A stretch of 64,000 nt of DNA from Nitrobacter sp963807355 (GCA_963807355.1 CAWEBX010000006.1:62001-126000); one strand, 5' to 3'; positions 1 to 9,866 are shown, numbered from the stretch's first letter. The notes: generated by a model from the sequence alone, not told the origin. Made by a program: numbers and translations.

Positions 1-1
1 G

Positions 2-877
2 CCCGACGACACTAAGCCGATAGCACCTCGGATCGAGCCCACGATTGAGACGGAAGCTCCGAGGACGGAAGTCTCTCGGGTCGAACCCGACGTTGAGATG
101 GAAGCTCCGAAGGCCGGCGCTCTGCGAGAAATCGGTAAGACGATGATCGTGGCGCCGTTCCACCGCGAGGCATGGGATCGCGCGGGCAACGATCAGAGCT
201 CAACGGCAGCCGGCGGCGCGCAGACATCGAGCCGGTTCGGCAAACGGCGTTTCACCGCCATTGCAGCGATGGTGGCATTGGCCGTGATTATTGGCGCGAT
301 CGGCGGTTCGCTCGCGACATCCGGCCTTGGCCACGGCACCGCGGATCAACGGTCGTCGGCGATTGCGGACCGTACCCAGGCATTGGAGGGCACGATCGAA
401 CGGCTCGAATCCGAAATCGCCACGTTAAAAACAGGCATCGATCGTTCGACCAAGGGCGATGGCGGCCAGTTCGCCAAGATCAACGATCGCCTGGGCAAGA
501 TCGAGAAGGCGCATGCTGACTCGGCGGCCAGATTGACGAAACTCCAGGAGGCGCTGGACAAGCAGCATTCGGCTGCGGCGCCAGCAGCACCGGCCGCGCC
601 TGCATCCACCGCCGCAGCGAACGTGACAGGCTCGATTCCGGCTGCCGAGCCGGTGCCGCTACCGGTGCCCAAGCCGGGCATCGCGCGTTTGCCCGCAGTC
701 CAGGGCTGGGTGTTGCACGACGTGATGGATGGCAATGCTTTGATAGAAGGCCGAAGCGGCGTCTACGAGGTTCACACCGGCGATCCGGTGCCGGGGCTCG
801 GCCGTGTCGATGCGATCCGCAAGCAGGACGGTCGCTGGGTTGTCGTAACCAGCAGAGGTCTGATCGTAGCGCGCTGA
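2..877 (+). CDS. Membrane-anchored coiled-coil protein of unknown function (5' end outside window)
   Basis: The frame is open from the first bases of the window, so the true start lies upstream; an internal ATG is at 98. The N-terminal part is acidic and proline-rich, with two imperfect repeats of a roughly 14-residue unit built around IEPTIETEAP and VEPDVEMEAP. A single hydrophobic segment (FTAIAAMVALAVIIGAIGG) follows at about 250-330, then a heptad-like helical stretch (ALEGTIERLESEIATLKTG), an Ala/Pro linker, and a compact C-terminal part of about 60 residues beginning at GWVLHDV. This suggests an inner-membrane protein with a cytoplasmic repeat region and a periplasmic coiled coil. I do not recognise a named family. 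It is confident as a gene because of its length and clean organisation; the function is unknown. Confidence 0.75.
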   Translation, partial: PDDTKPIAPRIEPTIETEAPRTEVSRVEPDVEMEAPKAGALREIGKTMIVAPFHREAWDRAGNDQSSTAAGGAQTSSRFGKRRFTAIAAMVALAVIIGAIGGSLATSGLGHGTADQRSSAIADRTQALEGTIERLESEIATLKTGIDRSTKGDGGQFAKINDRLGKIEKAHADSAARLTKLQEALDKQHSAAAPAAPAAPASTAAANVTGSIPAAEPVPLPVPKPGIARLPAVQGWVLHDVMDGNALIEGRSGVYEVHTGDPVPGLGRVDAIRKQDGRWVVVTSRGLIVAR

Positions 878-1076
878 CGCGGTCTCCACGCCTTTTGACG
901 AGGCCGTGTCCTCATAAAATCAGGAAGCTTGTGCGGCGCGTTTGATGTCCGTTTGTCCCCCAACAACGGCACAAAAGCGGACATTGTGCGAGGTCCGGGA
1001 AGGGCCATAACCTGGCCGGCTTTCTTCCACATGTCCTAAAGTCTATCTTGGTTGAAAAGACACGAGAGGCAGCGAA

Positions 1077-2336
1077 GTGCTACCGGCACCAATCACTTAT
1101 TGCTTCTACCTTTGTCGCGGGCTCTGCCTTCACACCTGGGTCGTTGCGACTTTCGCAATCATGATGGCCGCCGCTCCGCTACAGGCTTCAGCAGCACCAA
1201 AGGCGTCAGCGTGCGGATACCTCGCTGGTCTGATTGATAAGGCACCGCCGTCGGGGCCGTTGTTCCTGCCCAGCTATCCGACCGTCGAATCGGGGCCTCT
1301 GCATGGCGCTGCCTACCTCTATGACAATGCGGTAGCCGCCATCGCATTGGTCGGTTGCGGTGAGCAGGACAAAGCGTATCGGATTGGCTCGGCGGTTCTT
1401 TGGGCCATCGATAACGACCGCACCTGGCATGATGGACGGCTCAGGAACGCTTACGCCGCAGGTGTGGTGGCGAATGGCTCCGTCAAACTTCCAGGGTGGT
1501 GGGACAATACTCAGAACAAATGGTTAGAGGATCGATATCAGGTGGGCAGCGATGTTGGTAACATCGCATGGGCCATGTTGGCGTTGCTGTCGATTGATGA
1601 TGCGAACACCGGCTCTCGGTTCCGCGATGGTGCAGCACGGCTTGGCGCCTGGGTCACGCAATGGGCCGATGCGCGCGGTACTGGCGGTTTCACGGGCGGT
1701 ACGTTTGGGCACGAACCGACGCCGGAAGTGCGGACGTGGAAATCGACCGAACATAATACTGACCTCGCCGCTGCGTTTGGCCTTCTTGCGATCCGTACAG
1801 GCGATTCGCGCTGGCGCGATAAGGCAGCGGTTGCTGAGTACTTCGTAAATACGATGTGGAATCCGGCATGCGCCTGTTTCGCCGCAGGGACAGCTGAAGA
1901 CGGCGTCACGCACAATCCGATTTTGGCTCTGGATGCTCAGATCTGGCCTTTAACAGCGCTTCACGGAGCGGCCGGGAAATTTGCATCGGCAATGACGACC
2001 GCCGAACAGCGAATGAGTGTCGGCGGAGGCTTTTCTTACGGTGACGATCGGGACGGTGTGTGGACCGAAGGGACGGGCCAAGTGGCTCTCTTGATGAAAT
2101 TGCTCGGCAAGACTGAGAGGGCAGAGTCGTTGATCGCTGTCATCGAATCACAGAGGTCGCCCGATGGTGGGTTCTATGCCTCGACTGTCCACGAGTTACC
2201 GACCGGGTTCGTGTTGGACACGGACCCGACCAAGCCGCGACTCTATTTCCGTTTGTCACATCTTGGCGCAGCTTCGTGGGCTGCCCTCGCGGAACGTGGG
2301 TTCAATCCCTTTACTATGACAAAAGGACTTCCGTAA
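1077..2336 (+). CDS. Secreted protein of unknown function, probably all-alpha
   Basis: A 419-residue reading frame with a GTG start preceded by a purine-rich stretch (gagaggcagcgaa). The N-terminus carries a hydrophobic core (VVATFAIMMAAAPLQASA) that looks like a Sec signal peptide cleaved after about residue 39. The mature part is rich in Trp, Gly and aromatic residues and in repeated helical hairpins (for example NIAWAMLALLSIDD, AAFGLLAIRTGD, GQVALLMKLLG). Such spacing is typical of alpha/alpha-toroid folds found in glycan-processing enzymes and terpene cyclases. That fold assignment is inference from pattern only; no catalytic motif is recognised. An internal ATG near 1161 could be the real start if the GTG is not used. 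It stands alone, about 200 bases after the preceding gene. Confidence 0.7.
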   Translation: MLPAPITYCFYLCRGLCLHTWVVATFAIMMAAAPLQASAAPKASACGYLAGLIDKAPPSGPLFLPSYPTVESGPLHGAAYLYDNAVAAIALVGCGEQDKAYRIGSAVLWAIDNDRTWHDGRLRNAYAAGVVANGSVKLPGWWDNTQNKWLEDRYQVGSDVGNIAWAMLALLSIDDANTGSRFRDGAARLGAWVTQWADARGTGGFTGGTFGHEPTPEVRTWKSTEHNTDLAAAFGLLAIRTGDSRWRDKAAVAEYFVNTMWNPACACFAAGTAEDGVTHNPILALDAQIWPLTALHGAAGKFASAMTTAEQRMSVGGGFSYGDDRDGVWTEGTGQVALLMKLLGKTERAESLIAVIESQRSPDGGFYASTVHELPTGFVLDTDPTKPRLYFRLSHLGAASWAALAERGFNPFTMTKGLP

Positions 2337-2607
2337 TTGAGCCGCAGCGCTTCTCGTCTCGGCCTTTTCGGTCTTTTTTGATTTCGATATGTCCGCAAAG
2401 GATCATTGGCGGAAGAACTCAGGGTGAGCATATCGATTCCGCTTCTGGGAGGATAGCCACCGGAATGCCGTGGCAGAGCCAGTTGAGACCGCTTTCCAGT
2501 TCGTGATTCAAAGCCTGGAAAGCTGGGGGTTCGAATCATGCGCTACGATCGTACAGCTTGCGTCGATCCGTCCATGGCTGCGCGTTAACGAGTCCACGTC
2601 CTAGTTG

Positions 2608-2781
2608 TTACCTCCTATCTGATGAACGGATGACGTTCTGATGGCGAGACGTGACCCTGCTGCTGATAATATGACTTTCGGACGTCGAAGGCGTTTTGCG
2701 GTTTTCCGCGAACGCCGCCGTGAAGTCTTGAATCGAAGTTAGGTTCAGGTGCGCCGGATCAGTGGTAGCCTCGTCGACCAT
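2608..2781 (-). CDS. Possible small protein, 57 aa, unknown
   Basis: A short reading frame starting at an ATG (MVDEATTDPAHLNL...) with a strong ribosome-binding site: AAGGAG five bases before the start. The product is polar, with no signal peptide or membrane segment. It sits in an otherwise gene-free stretch (2337-3178), so the ribosome-binding site is the main argument for it. I do not recognise it. The rest of the stretch shows no other convincing reading frame; the last 100 bases before the TonB receptor are AT-rich and may hold its promoter. Confidence 0.3.
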   Translation of the reverse strand: MVDEATTDPAHLNLTSIQDFTAAFAENRKTPSTSESHIISSRVTSRHQNVIRSSDRR

Positions 2782-3178
2782 CCATTCTCCTTCAGGGTCC
2801 CGATGATTCAATTCCGGCGAACTTTGACTTCGCTCGTACTAGCTGCGCGCATTCGTCCGGATAGTCGAACTAGCGGAAAAGTTAGGCTTGTTGGAGACAC
2901 CTCATCATGTCTGGCGCACCCCATGCGACTCGATATGAAATCGAGATAATGCTGGGGTCTAAGCGAACAGTGAGAACGTCGCGCTATCCGCTATCAAGAT
3001 GTGTGCGGCAATACCTGTGCCACTATAGCGAGGCGGCCGCTGCGCGCGATGGTTGAAACATCCGGTGCAAGAGTCGCTCGGCTCAGTCGTTATATATGTG
3101 TAAATATGTCGCTGAGATTTTTACCTCTATCCTCGGTATCGATATTTTTTATAAATATAGCGATTGCTTGGGGTGACC

Positions 3179-5330
3179 ATGATACTATCAATGGATTTCA
3201 TTGGCAGGGGCGCGCTCCTGTCGTCGGTGGCGATTGTTGCGATGACGGTCGGGGCGGACGCGCAAGATCGTGGCCAAGGTCGTGACGGAGTTTATCAACT
3301 CGGCGAGATCTACGTTTCTGGCGCAGCACGCGGCGGAAGCGGGAGTGGGGGCTCGGGCGGGTCGGCGGTTCAACGGCGACGCGCGAGCAGATGTGGACCT
3401 TCGAAAAGCAGACACTCGATCAGGCGGTGAACCTGGTGCCGGGTGTTAACGGCATGCTATCGTCCGCCGGCCAGCGTAACGAGATCGACATTTTCGTGCG
3501 CGGTTTTGGCCGCTGGCAGGTACCGTTGATGATTGACGGTGTGCGCCTCTATCTTCCAGCCGACAACCGGCTCGATTTTAGCCGTTTCCTCACCGGCGAC
3601 ATTTCCGAGATCCAAATTCAAAAAGGTTATGCTTCGGTGCTGGACGGGCCGGGCGGAATGGGCGGGGCCATCAACCTGGTGTCGCTTAAACCGGTCAAGC
3701 CGTTCGAGTCTGAAATCCGCGCTGGCACGATGTTCGACAATCGCGGAGCATTTCAGGGTTGGAACAGCTACGCGAGGATCGGCTCACGCCAGGAGAACTT
3801 CTACGTTCAGGGCAGCGTCAACCAACTCGACCAGAATTTCTGGTCGCTATCGCGCGGCTATTCGCCCTATCCAGCGCAGGGTCCTTACCCCGGCTCGCTG
3901 GAAGATGGTGGACGGCGCAACGGATCGGACACCCAGGACTGGCGAGTCAACCTCAAGGCTGGTTACACGCCCAACGCCACCGACGAATACAGCATCAACT
4001 ATACCAAGCAGTCTGGCTCCAAGGGTGCGCCCCTGAATGTCTACAACAACCCGCCATCGAGCCAGAACAGCTTTTGGCTCTGGCCGGCATGGAATGTCGA
4101 GAATCTGGCCTTTCTGTCGAACACGCAGATCGGCGACGCCTCCTATCTCAGGACCAAACTTTTCTACAACAAGTTTTACAACGCGCTCTCGGCGTATGAC
4201 GACATCACCTAAAGGTCGCAATCGAATCCCGACCGCTTCAACAGCCAGTATAACGACAACGCGCGCGGCGGCTCGGTCGAGGCCGGCACCGAGCTGATTC
4301 CGATGAACACGTTGAAGGCGGCATTCCACTATAGGCAGGATTTTCACACCGAGCAGAATGACAACCGTCCGACCAGTCCTGTTTTTAATACCACCGAGCC
4401 GTGGCAGCATCAGAACCAGACGACGTGGTCGGCGGCGCTGGAAGACACTTTCCACGTCACCCCGGACGTCGATTTGGTGGGGGGTGTCAGCTATGACAAA
4501 TATCAGATCGACAAAGCTGAAGAGTATGACGACATAAGGGGACTATACGAGTATCCCAAAGGCGGCGCCGATGCCTTGAATTGGCAGACGGCAGCGATCT
4601 GGCGTTACAGCGAGGCCAAGCAGATCTATTTCAGCGTATCTGACCGCGCGCGCTTTCCGACTATCTTCGAGCTTTACAGCCAGCGCTTTGGCAATGCGAT
4701 TCCGAATCCCAACCTGGCCCGGAGCGCGCCACCAATTACGAGCTTGGCTGGAAGGGTCAGATTGTTTCTAACCTGAAGGGAACGGCTGCGATCTTCTACA
4801 GCGACGTGCGCGATCTGATTCAAGCGGTCCGTGTCAGCCCGACACAGTCGCAGACGCAGAACATCAACCAAGGCTACTTCTACGGTTTCGAGATGTCGTT
4901 GGAAGCGCAACTCTCGGCGCAGTTCATGATCGGCGGCAACTACACCTTTATCGAGCGAAACGTCAGCGACGTATCAATTCCCGGATTCAGGCCGGTCGGG
5001 GTGCCGACCCAGAAGGCGTTCGTCTATGCCACATGGCGACCGATCGAGCCGCTTGCCATCACGCCGAATCTGGAGGTCGCGAGCGACCGCTGGAGCGATG
5101 TCCTCGTTGGCACCCAGGGACCGAACGCGCCGATCCGCGCCGCCTTTCCCGATCTCTATATCCGCACCGGGGCCTATACGCTCGCCAACATCAACATCAA
5201 CTATCAGGTCACTGAGAATGTCGAGTTGGCGGGCGGCGTAAGGAATCTGCTCGACCAGAACTACGAGCTGGCGTGGGGACTGCCGCAGCCGGGACGCACA
5301 TTCTACGCGAAGGTGCGGGCCATATTTTAG
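3179..5330 (+). pseudogene. TonB-dependent outer-membrane receptor, broken by two frameshifts and a stop
   Basis: The pieces read together as a receptor of about 715 residues. The order is a signal peptide (start ATG 3179, GALLSSVAIVAMTVGADAQ), a TonB-box-like segment (GEIYVSG), a plug domain (TLDQAVNLVPGVNG, FVRGFGRWQVPLMIDGVR, GGAINLVS), a long beta-barrel, and the usual C-terminal aromatic residue (YAKVRAIF). Three lesions are visible. There is a frame change in the Gly-rich stretch near 3360-3385, an in-frame TAA at 4210-4212 with the barrel continuing in the same frame, and loss of one base near 4720, where NPNLAPERATNYELGWKG is expected. A receptor of this kind would import a metal complex or similar ligand using TonB energy. 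It heads a cassette with the small periplasmic protein at 5568 and the di-heme peroxidase at 6112, so the lost substrate is probably redox-metal related (inference). Confidence 0.85.
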
Positions 5331-5351
5331 CTTGGTGCGGCAGCGCGGCGA

Positions 5352-5385
5352 GAAGATGCACGCTGGCCCTCCGGCGTGCATCTTC
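5352..5385 (+). terminator. Stem-loop after the TonB receptor remnant
   Basis: A perfect 12-base inverted repeat (gaagatgcacgc / gcgtgcatcttc) with a 10-base loop begins 22 bases after the receptor stop codon. No T-tract follows, so it may be a rho-dependent or RNA-stabilising hairpin rather than a classical terminator. Confidence 0.55.
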
Positions 5386-5567
5386 AAATGGCGCTGCGCT
5401 GATCGTGTATGCCTGCGGGGCCGCTTTACCCGTTTGGGAAACGAACTTCGAAAGGTCTTTACACGGTCAGCCAGACTTTGGTCCTCGATGTGCTTGGTGC
5501 GGGTGTTGCGGATGTCGATACGACATATTCATAAAAATAGATCAGACAATTGTGACGGGAGGCAAGC

Positions 5568-6107
5568 ATGCACGGGAAGATTTCATGGGCTCTGGCGCTA
5601 GGCGCGCTTGGCCTTGCCGCCGTTGCAGCCGGGCCGATCGAGGCACAGGAAGCTGCTCCGCCGCCGGCTTGTGCCGCTCCGGTTGCGCCGACAGGTGAAC
5701 TGGCGCCCTGGACTACGCCGTTCCAACGAAAGGCAGCGGAGACCGAGACGAGTACGTCACGCGCGCGCCTGCCAATCGGCCAGGCCGCGAGTCTTACTTT
5801 GCTGCAGACGCCAGATGTGCGTTACCCGCGGCGTCCAGAGAAGCCGGGCGGCTCGGTCAGCTATGGCGGTCTTGTGCTGACCTATGTGCACGAGGCCGGC
5901 ACCTACCGGGTGGCGCTCGATTCGGCCGCCTGGATCGATCTCGTGCGGGGCGAGCAGGCCGTGAAATCAACCGCGCATGGGCATGGGCCGAACTGCATCG
6001 GCATCCGCAAGATGGTGGATTACCCTCTCACCCCCGGCCCTTACATCCTACAAATATCGGCCAATGGCCAGCCGCAGATGACAGTCCTGCTCGCGCGCTT
6101 GCCCTGA
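5568..6107 (+). CDS. Small secreted protein linked to the MauG-type peroxidase
   Basis: A 179-residue product with a good start: ATG preceded by gggaggc. Residues 1-26 form a signal peptide ending in an AxA-type site (AAGPIEAQEA). The mature part has two cysteines (PPPACAAP and GPNCIGIRK) and a beta-rich body (SYGGLVLTYVHEAGTYRVALD; GPYILQISANGQP) that resembles small periplasmic binding or lectin-like folds. Its stop lies four bases before the GTG of the di-heme peroxidase, so the two are almost certainly one operon. The two cysteines could form a disulfide or bind a metal (inference). I do not recognise a named family; co-occurrence with a TonB receptor and a MauG-type protein suggests a part in periplasmic metal or ligand handling. 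Confidence 0.75.
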   Translation: MHGKISWALALGALGLAAVAAGPIEAQEAAPPPACAAPVAPTGELAPWTTPFQRKAAETETSTSRARLPIGQAASLTLLQTPDVRYPRRPEKPGGSVSYGGLVLTYVHEAGTYRVALDSAAWIDLVRGEQAVKSTAHGHGPNCIGIRKMVDYPLTPGPYILQISANGQPQMTVLLARLP

Positions 6108-6111
6108 TCCC

Positions 6112-7116
6112 GTGCAGACCCCGCGCTTCTCACTCCTGTTGCTGTCAGCCGGATTTCTGCTGACAAGTTTGTTGTCAGCCGGATTTCTACCGCGAGAGAC
6201 TTCAACATGGCGCTGGACGCTGCCTGCCGGCGTTTCGGCGCCGCCAATTCCAGCCGATAATCCCATGACCGCTGTCAAGGTCGAGCTTGGGCGGCGTCTA
6301 TTCTACGACGCCGATCTCTCGGCTAACGGCACGATGTCCTGTGGTACTTGCCACGAGCAGAAGCGCGCTTTCGCCGATGGCAACCGTACCCATCCTGGAG
6401 TGACTGACGAGTCCGGGCGACGCAATGTTCCCGGGCTGGCCAACGTCGCCTGGTTCACACCACTGAACTTCGCGGATCCAGCAGCCACAACGCTTGAGAC
6501 GCAGGCGGCGACCCCGGTATTCGGCGCTCATCCGGTCGAGATGGGCATGGCAGGGCGCGAGGCGGAGATCGGCAAACGGCTCGGACGCGATAGCTGCTAT
6601 CAGACGACGTTCGCACGCGCCTTTCCCGAGAACAGCGGTCGCATCGACTTTCCCAACGTGGCGCGTGCGCTGGCGAGCTTCGAACGTACACTCATCTCTT
6701 ATGGCAGCGCCTGGGACCGGCAGCAGCTCGCTCCGAATGCACAAGCTGGTTCAGCGCTGTTCGCCCGCGATTGCGCGGCCTGTCATTCGGGAGCGAACTT
6801 CACGGATTTGTCCATGCACCGGCTTGGCCCGGCCGATCCCGCGCTCCCCGATCAGGGGCTGTTCGAGAAGACCGGGATCGACGCCGACCGTGGCAAATTC
6901 CGGACGCCATCGCTGCGCAACGTCGCGCTCACCGGCCCCTGGTGGCACGATGGATCGGCGCGGACGATCGATGAGGCTGTCGCCAAGCACGGCCTGACGT
7001 ACGACGCAGCCGAGGCGAAACAGTTGATCGCCTTCCTCACGGCTCTGTCCGACACCGAATTCACCCAGCGCCAGTCGCTTGCCATGCCTGAAGAGGCTTG
7101 CGGCAAGCGCCTCTAA
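6112..7116 (+). CDS. MauG/cytochrome c peroxidase family di-heme protein
   Basis: A 334-residue periplasmic protein of the bacterial di-heme peroxidase/MauG family, which uses two c-type hemes to reduce peroxide or to oxidise a partner protein. Both heme-binding sites are present: CGTCH (residues 77-81) and CAACH (221-225). Conserved family segments are seen around VELGRRLFYD, RNVPGLANVAWF, FGAHPVEMG and KFRTPSLRNVALTGPWWHDG. The GTG start is four bases after the preceding stop, indicating coupling. The signal sequence contains a 30-base tandem duplication, so the motif LLSAGFL occurs twice. Peroxidase and MauG-type functions cannot be told apart from this sequence. It is the intact third member of the TonB receptor cassette. 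Confidence 0.9.
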   Translation: MQTPRFSLLLLSAGFLLTSLLSAGFLPRETSTWRWTLPAGVSAPPIPADNPMTAVKVELGRRLFYDADLSANGTMSCGTCHEQKRAFADGNRTHPGVTDESGRRNVPGLANVAWFTPLNFADPAATTLETQAATPVFGAHPVEMGMAGREAEIGKRLGRDSCYQTTFARAFPENSGRIDFPNVARALASFERTLISYGSAWDRQQLAPNAQAGSALFARDCAACHSGANFTDLSMHRLGPADPALPDQGLFEKTGIDADRGKFRTPSLRNVALTGPWWHDGSARTIDEAVAKHGLTYDAAEAKQLIAFLTALSDTEFTQRQSLAMPEEACGKRL

Positions 7117-7247
7117 CGCACAGACCGTGCGAAGCGCTTTTTGCCTCCACCGAGCAAGCAGTACAGTTAGCCGGTTTCTTACTGGACATAGTTATGAGCG
7201 AGCATTAGGCTTTGTGGCGAGGGCGATCAGAGAACGAGACGAGTAGC

Positions 7248-7685
7248 ATGGCTCCTCAGTTGCAGTATCAGGTCAGGTTCGATGTAAACGATTCGGTCAT
7301 CGCGGAATCGATACGAAGAAACGTACAAGAACCAGCGCTAACGCGCCTCTTGGATATTCTCGCCAGACATCGCGCGGTGCCAAAATCCCAGTTCGATGCA
7401 TTTTCCGAGTATGTCGCCGTAGCAGAAGAGCGCGGCATCGAAGGCTATCCACTTTATGAATGGACCAAGGCAACGATTCAGAACCCGACAAAGAAGGAAA
7501 AATATCTGAAATCCTTCACGCTCTATGTGGAGGATCAAGAGGTCTATGCGAAGGAGATCGCTGATAGCTTGGAGTCAGATCTGCAACCGCTGGCTACTAG
7601 TGGGCTCATTACGCGAATATCCAAGTACGATACGAACCCCGAAAATAATCCTCAGCCACCACAGCGTGACACCGACCAAGGCTAA
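7248..7685 (+). CDS. Soluble protein of unknown function
   Basis: A 145-residue cytoplasmic product from the ATG at 7248 (MAPQLQYQVRFDVNDSV); the frame is open back to 7212, but the ATG gives the better start. It is polar and mostly helical, with no signal peptide, membrane segment or recognisable motif, and ends in an Asn/Pro/Gln-rich tail. Codon use and frame length support a real gene. I do not recognise it. It lies between the peroxidase operon and a short possible pseudogene on the other strand. Confidence 0.55.
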   Translation: MAPQLQYQVRFDVNDSVIAESIRRNVQEPALTRLLDILARHRAVPKSQFDAFSEYVAVAEERGIEGYPLYEWTKATIQNPTKKEKYLKSFTLYVEDQEVYAKEIADSLESDLQPLATSGLITRISKYDTNPENNPQPPQRDTDQG

Positions 7686-7738
7686 TACGTCGCGGAGTGC
7701 GGACCATCCGGGCGTTTTCCGAGGCGGGCTGCCAGCGG

Positions 7739-7928
7739 CTAAAGCTTGGCGCGGCGCCCAGATCGTCCCAAAAGCTTTGCCGGGCGACTGGCGAGCAGTT
7801 CGGCCAGCCGCTGATCGTTGCCGTAGTCGAGTGGCCATTCCTGAACGCCGCCGAACTCATAAGCCACTGAGTCTGGGCGCTGAGCTGATGTTCGCTAAGC
7901 GTTTTTTGAGCCAGTCAATCATCGTCAT
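7739..7928 (-). pseudogene. Possible frameshifted small gene
   Basis: On the minus strand an ATG at 7928 has a strong ribosome-binding site (GGAGG, six bases upstream) and begins MTMIDWLKKRLANIS. The frame stops after 23 codons, but a one-base shift opens EFGGVQEWPLDYGNDQRL, followed by a stop at 7739. The two parts look like one small protein of about 62 residues carrying a single-base indel near 7860. The family is not recognised. Confidence 0.3.
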
Positions 7929-8140
7929 TTGGCGCCTCCATGATCGCGCTCTTCTAACTTTGCGGAGGAGAACATGCGTAGGCTTGAGTTTGTTCCCAAA
8001 TTTTCGTTGCGAGAAGAGGTTTGCAAGAGAAGGACTTTTAAGCCGATTCTTGCTCTTGGCGCCAATGTGTCGGGTTTGAGACGTCGAGGCCGGAACGGGT
8101 GAACCTTGCTTTTTTGGGACGGAGGAACGACTTTAGAATC

Positions 8141-9652
8141 ATGAGATCGCTTGCAGAAAGTTCTACGTCTGCGGACGCGGCAGGGCCCATTCCGTTCGAC
8201 AACAGCTATGCGCGGTTGCCGGAGGCGTTTTATCAACGCGTGAAACCGTTAGCGGTAGCAGCGCCGAGGCTCTTGCGCGTGAATGACGCGCTGGCTTGCC
8301 AACTGCGAATCGATCCAAAGTTTCTCGAGAGCCCGGAAGGCGTCGCTGTCCTCTCTGGCAATGAGATCGCGTCTGGATCCGAACCCATCGCGCAGGCCTA
8401 CGCAGGGCACCAGTTCGGAGACTTCGTGCCCCAGCTCGGCGACGGGCGGGCCGTTCTGCTTGGCGAAGTCGTGGACGTTGCGGGTAAGCGATTCGACCTT
8501 CAGCTGAAGGGCTCTGGCCGAACCCGCTTTTCCCGGGGCGGTGATGGCCGCGCCGCGCTCGGTCCCGTCATCCGCGAATATATCGTCAGCGAGGCCATGG
8601 CCGCGCTTGGCATTCCTACAACACGCTCGCTCGCCGCGGTGTTGACAGGCGAAAACGTCATGCGCGAGCGGGCGCTGCCGGGCGGGATCCTGACCCGCGT
8701 TGCGTCGAGCCACCTGCGCGTCGGCACGTTTCAGTATTTTGCCGCGCGGGGGGACATCGAAAACCTTCGCGCTCTGGCCGACTATGCGATCGCCCGGCAC
8801 TACCCGGAAGCGCGCTTGGCTGAGGACCCTTATCGGGCTTTCTACGACGCGGTCGTCGCAGCGTTGGCCCGGTTGTCGGCAAGATGGATGCTTGTTGGAT
8901 TCATCCATGGTGTTCTGAACACTGACAACACCGCGATTGGAGGCGAGACGATTGACTACGGGCCGTGCGCTTTCATCGACGCCTACCGGCCTGACAAGGT
9001 TTTCAGTTACATCGACCAGTTCGGACGCTATGCGTTTGCAAATCAGCCCGCCGCCGTGGGATGGAATTTGGCCCGATTTGGCGAGACATTGCTACCGCTC
9101 ATAGCGGATGGCGGTGACAAGGCGATTGAAGCTGCAAATGCCTCGATCGCTGGCTTCGATGATCACTTCAATGCCGCATACCTTGCAGGCATGCGTCAGA
9201 AGCTCGGCCTCGCGCGCGCGGTGGAAGGCGATCTCGAACTCGCGTCTGATCTCCTGGACCGGATGGCGGAGAATGATGCGGATTTCACGTTGACTTTCCG
9301 CGCCCTTTGCGAGGCAGCCGCCCATGCCAAAGGCGATGTGGACGTACGGGGGCTATTCACAGACCCATCCGCTTTCGACGAATGGGCTGGACGATGGCGG
9401 GAACGCCTGTCGCTTGAAGAACGGTCGGCCGAAGCGAGGCGCACCGAGATGCTTTCCGTCAATCCGATGTTCATCCCGCGCAATCACCGCATCGAAGCGG
9501 TCATTCGGGACGCTGAAGCGGGACGCTTCGAGAAGTTTCACGAACTCGTCGAGGTGCTGGCGCATCCCTTCGACGACCAGCCGAAGTTTGCTGACTATGC
9601 GAAGCCGCCCCAACCGGAGGAAGAAGTCCGGCAGACTTTCTGCGGGACATAA
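8141..9652 (+). CDS. selO: SelO (YdiU) family protein adenylyltransferase
   Basis: A 503-residue member of the SelO pseudokinase family, which transfers AMP from ATP to Ser/Thr/Tyr of target proteins and is linked to oxidative-stress responses. Visible family features are YAGHQFGDFVPQLGDGRA, the nucleotide-binding segment LQLKGSGRTRFSRGGDGRA (Lys about residue 123), the ALPGGILTRVASSHLRVGTF block, the metal-binding HGVLNTDN and DYGP segments (about residues 256-275), and a C-terminal TFCGT. The start at 8141 is chosen because ggagga lies upstream and the next block (PIPFDNSYARLPE) is the usual N-terminus; the frame is open to a GTG at 8099. The full length is normal for the family. It is transcribed alone. 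Confidence 0.92.
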   Translation: MRSLAESSTSADAAGPIPFDNSYARLPEAFYQRVKPLAVAAPRLLRVNDALACQLRIDPKFLESPEGVAVLSGNEIASGSEPIAQAYAGHQFGDFVPQLGDGRAVLLGEVVDVAGKRFDLQLKGSGRTRFSRGGDGRAALGPVIREYIVSEAMAALGIPTTRSLAAVLTGENVMRERALPGGILTRVASSHLRVGTFQYFAARGDIENLRALADYAIARHYPEARLAEDPYRAFYDAVVAALARLSARWMLVGFIHGVLNTDNTAIGGETIDYGPCAFIDAYRPDKVFSYIDQFGRYAFANQPAAVGWNLARFGETLLPLIADGGDKAIEAANASIAGFDDHFNAAYLAGMRQKLGLARAVEGDLELASDLLDRMAENDADFTLTFRALCEAAAHAKGDVDVRGLFTDPSAFDEWAGRWRERLSLEERSAEARRTEMLSVNPMFIPRNHRIEAVIRDAEAGRFEKFHELVEVLAHPFDDQPKFADYAKPPQPEEEVRQTFCGT

Positions 9653-9866
9653 CCGGTAGGATGCGCGCAGGGACTGCGCCTCCCGTTTCTTTCAGATGTG
9701 GGTAACTCTTGCCGGCGCAATTCGCCTAAGCACGACAGACGACTCGGGCTTTGCGTAGGGAACTCTTGCAACATCCAAAAGTTGAAAGAGGCTATGGCAA
9801 CCTTCGTCGATCAGGTCAACGTACCGGCCCTCTTTTGAGACCCCCAATTGGCGGCGGATATACCGG

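Noticed and set aside
2505..2560. tRNA-like T-loop (gggggttcgaatcatgc)
   Set aside because: The five-base T-stem does not pair and no acceptor or anticodon stem can be built around it.
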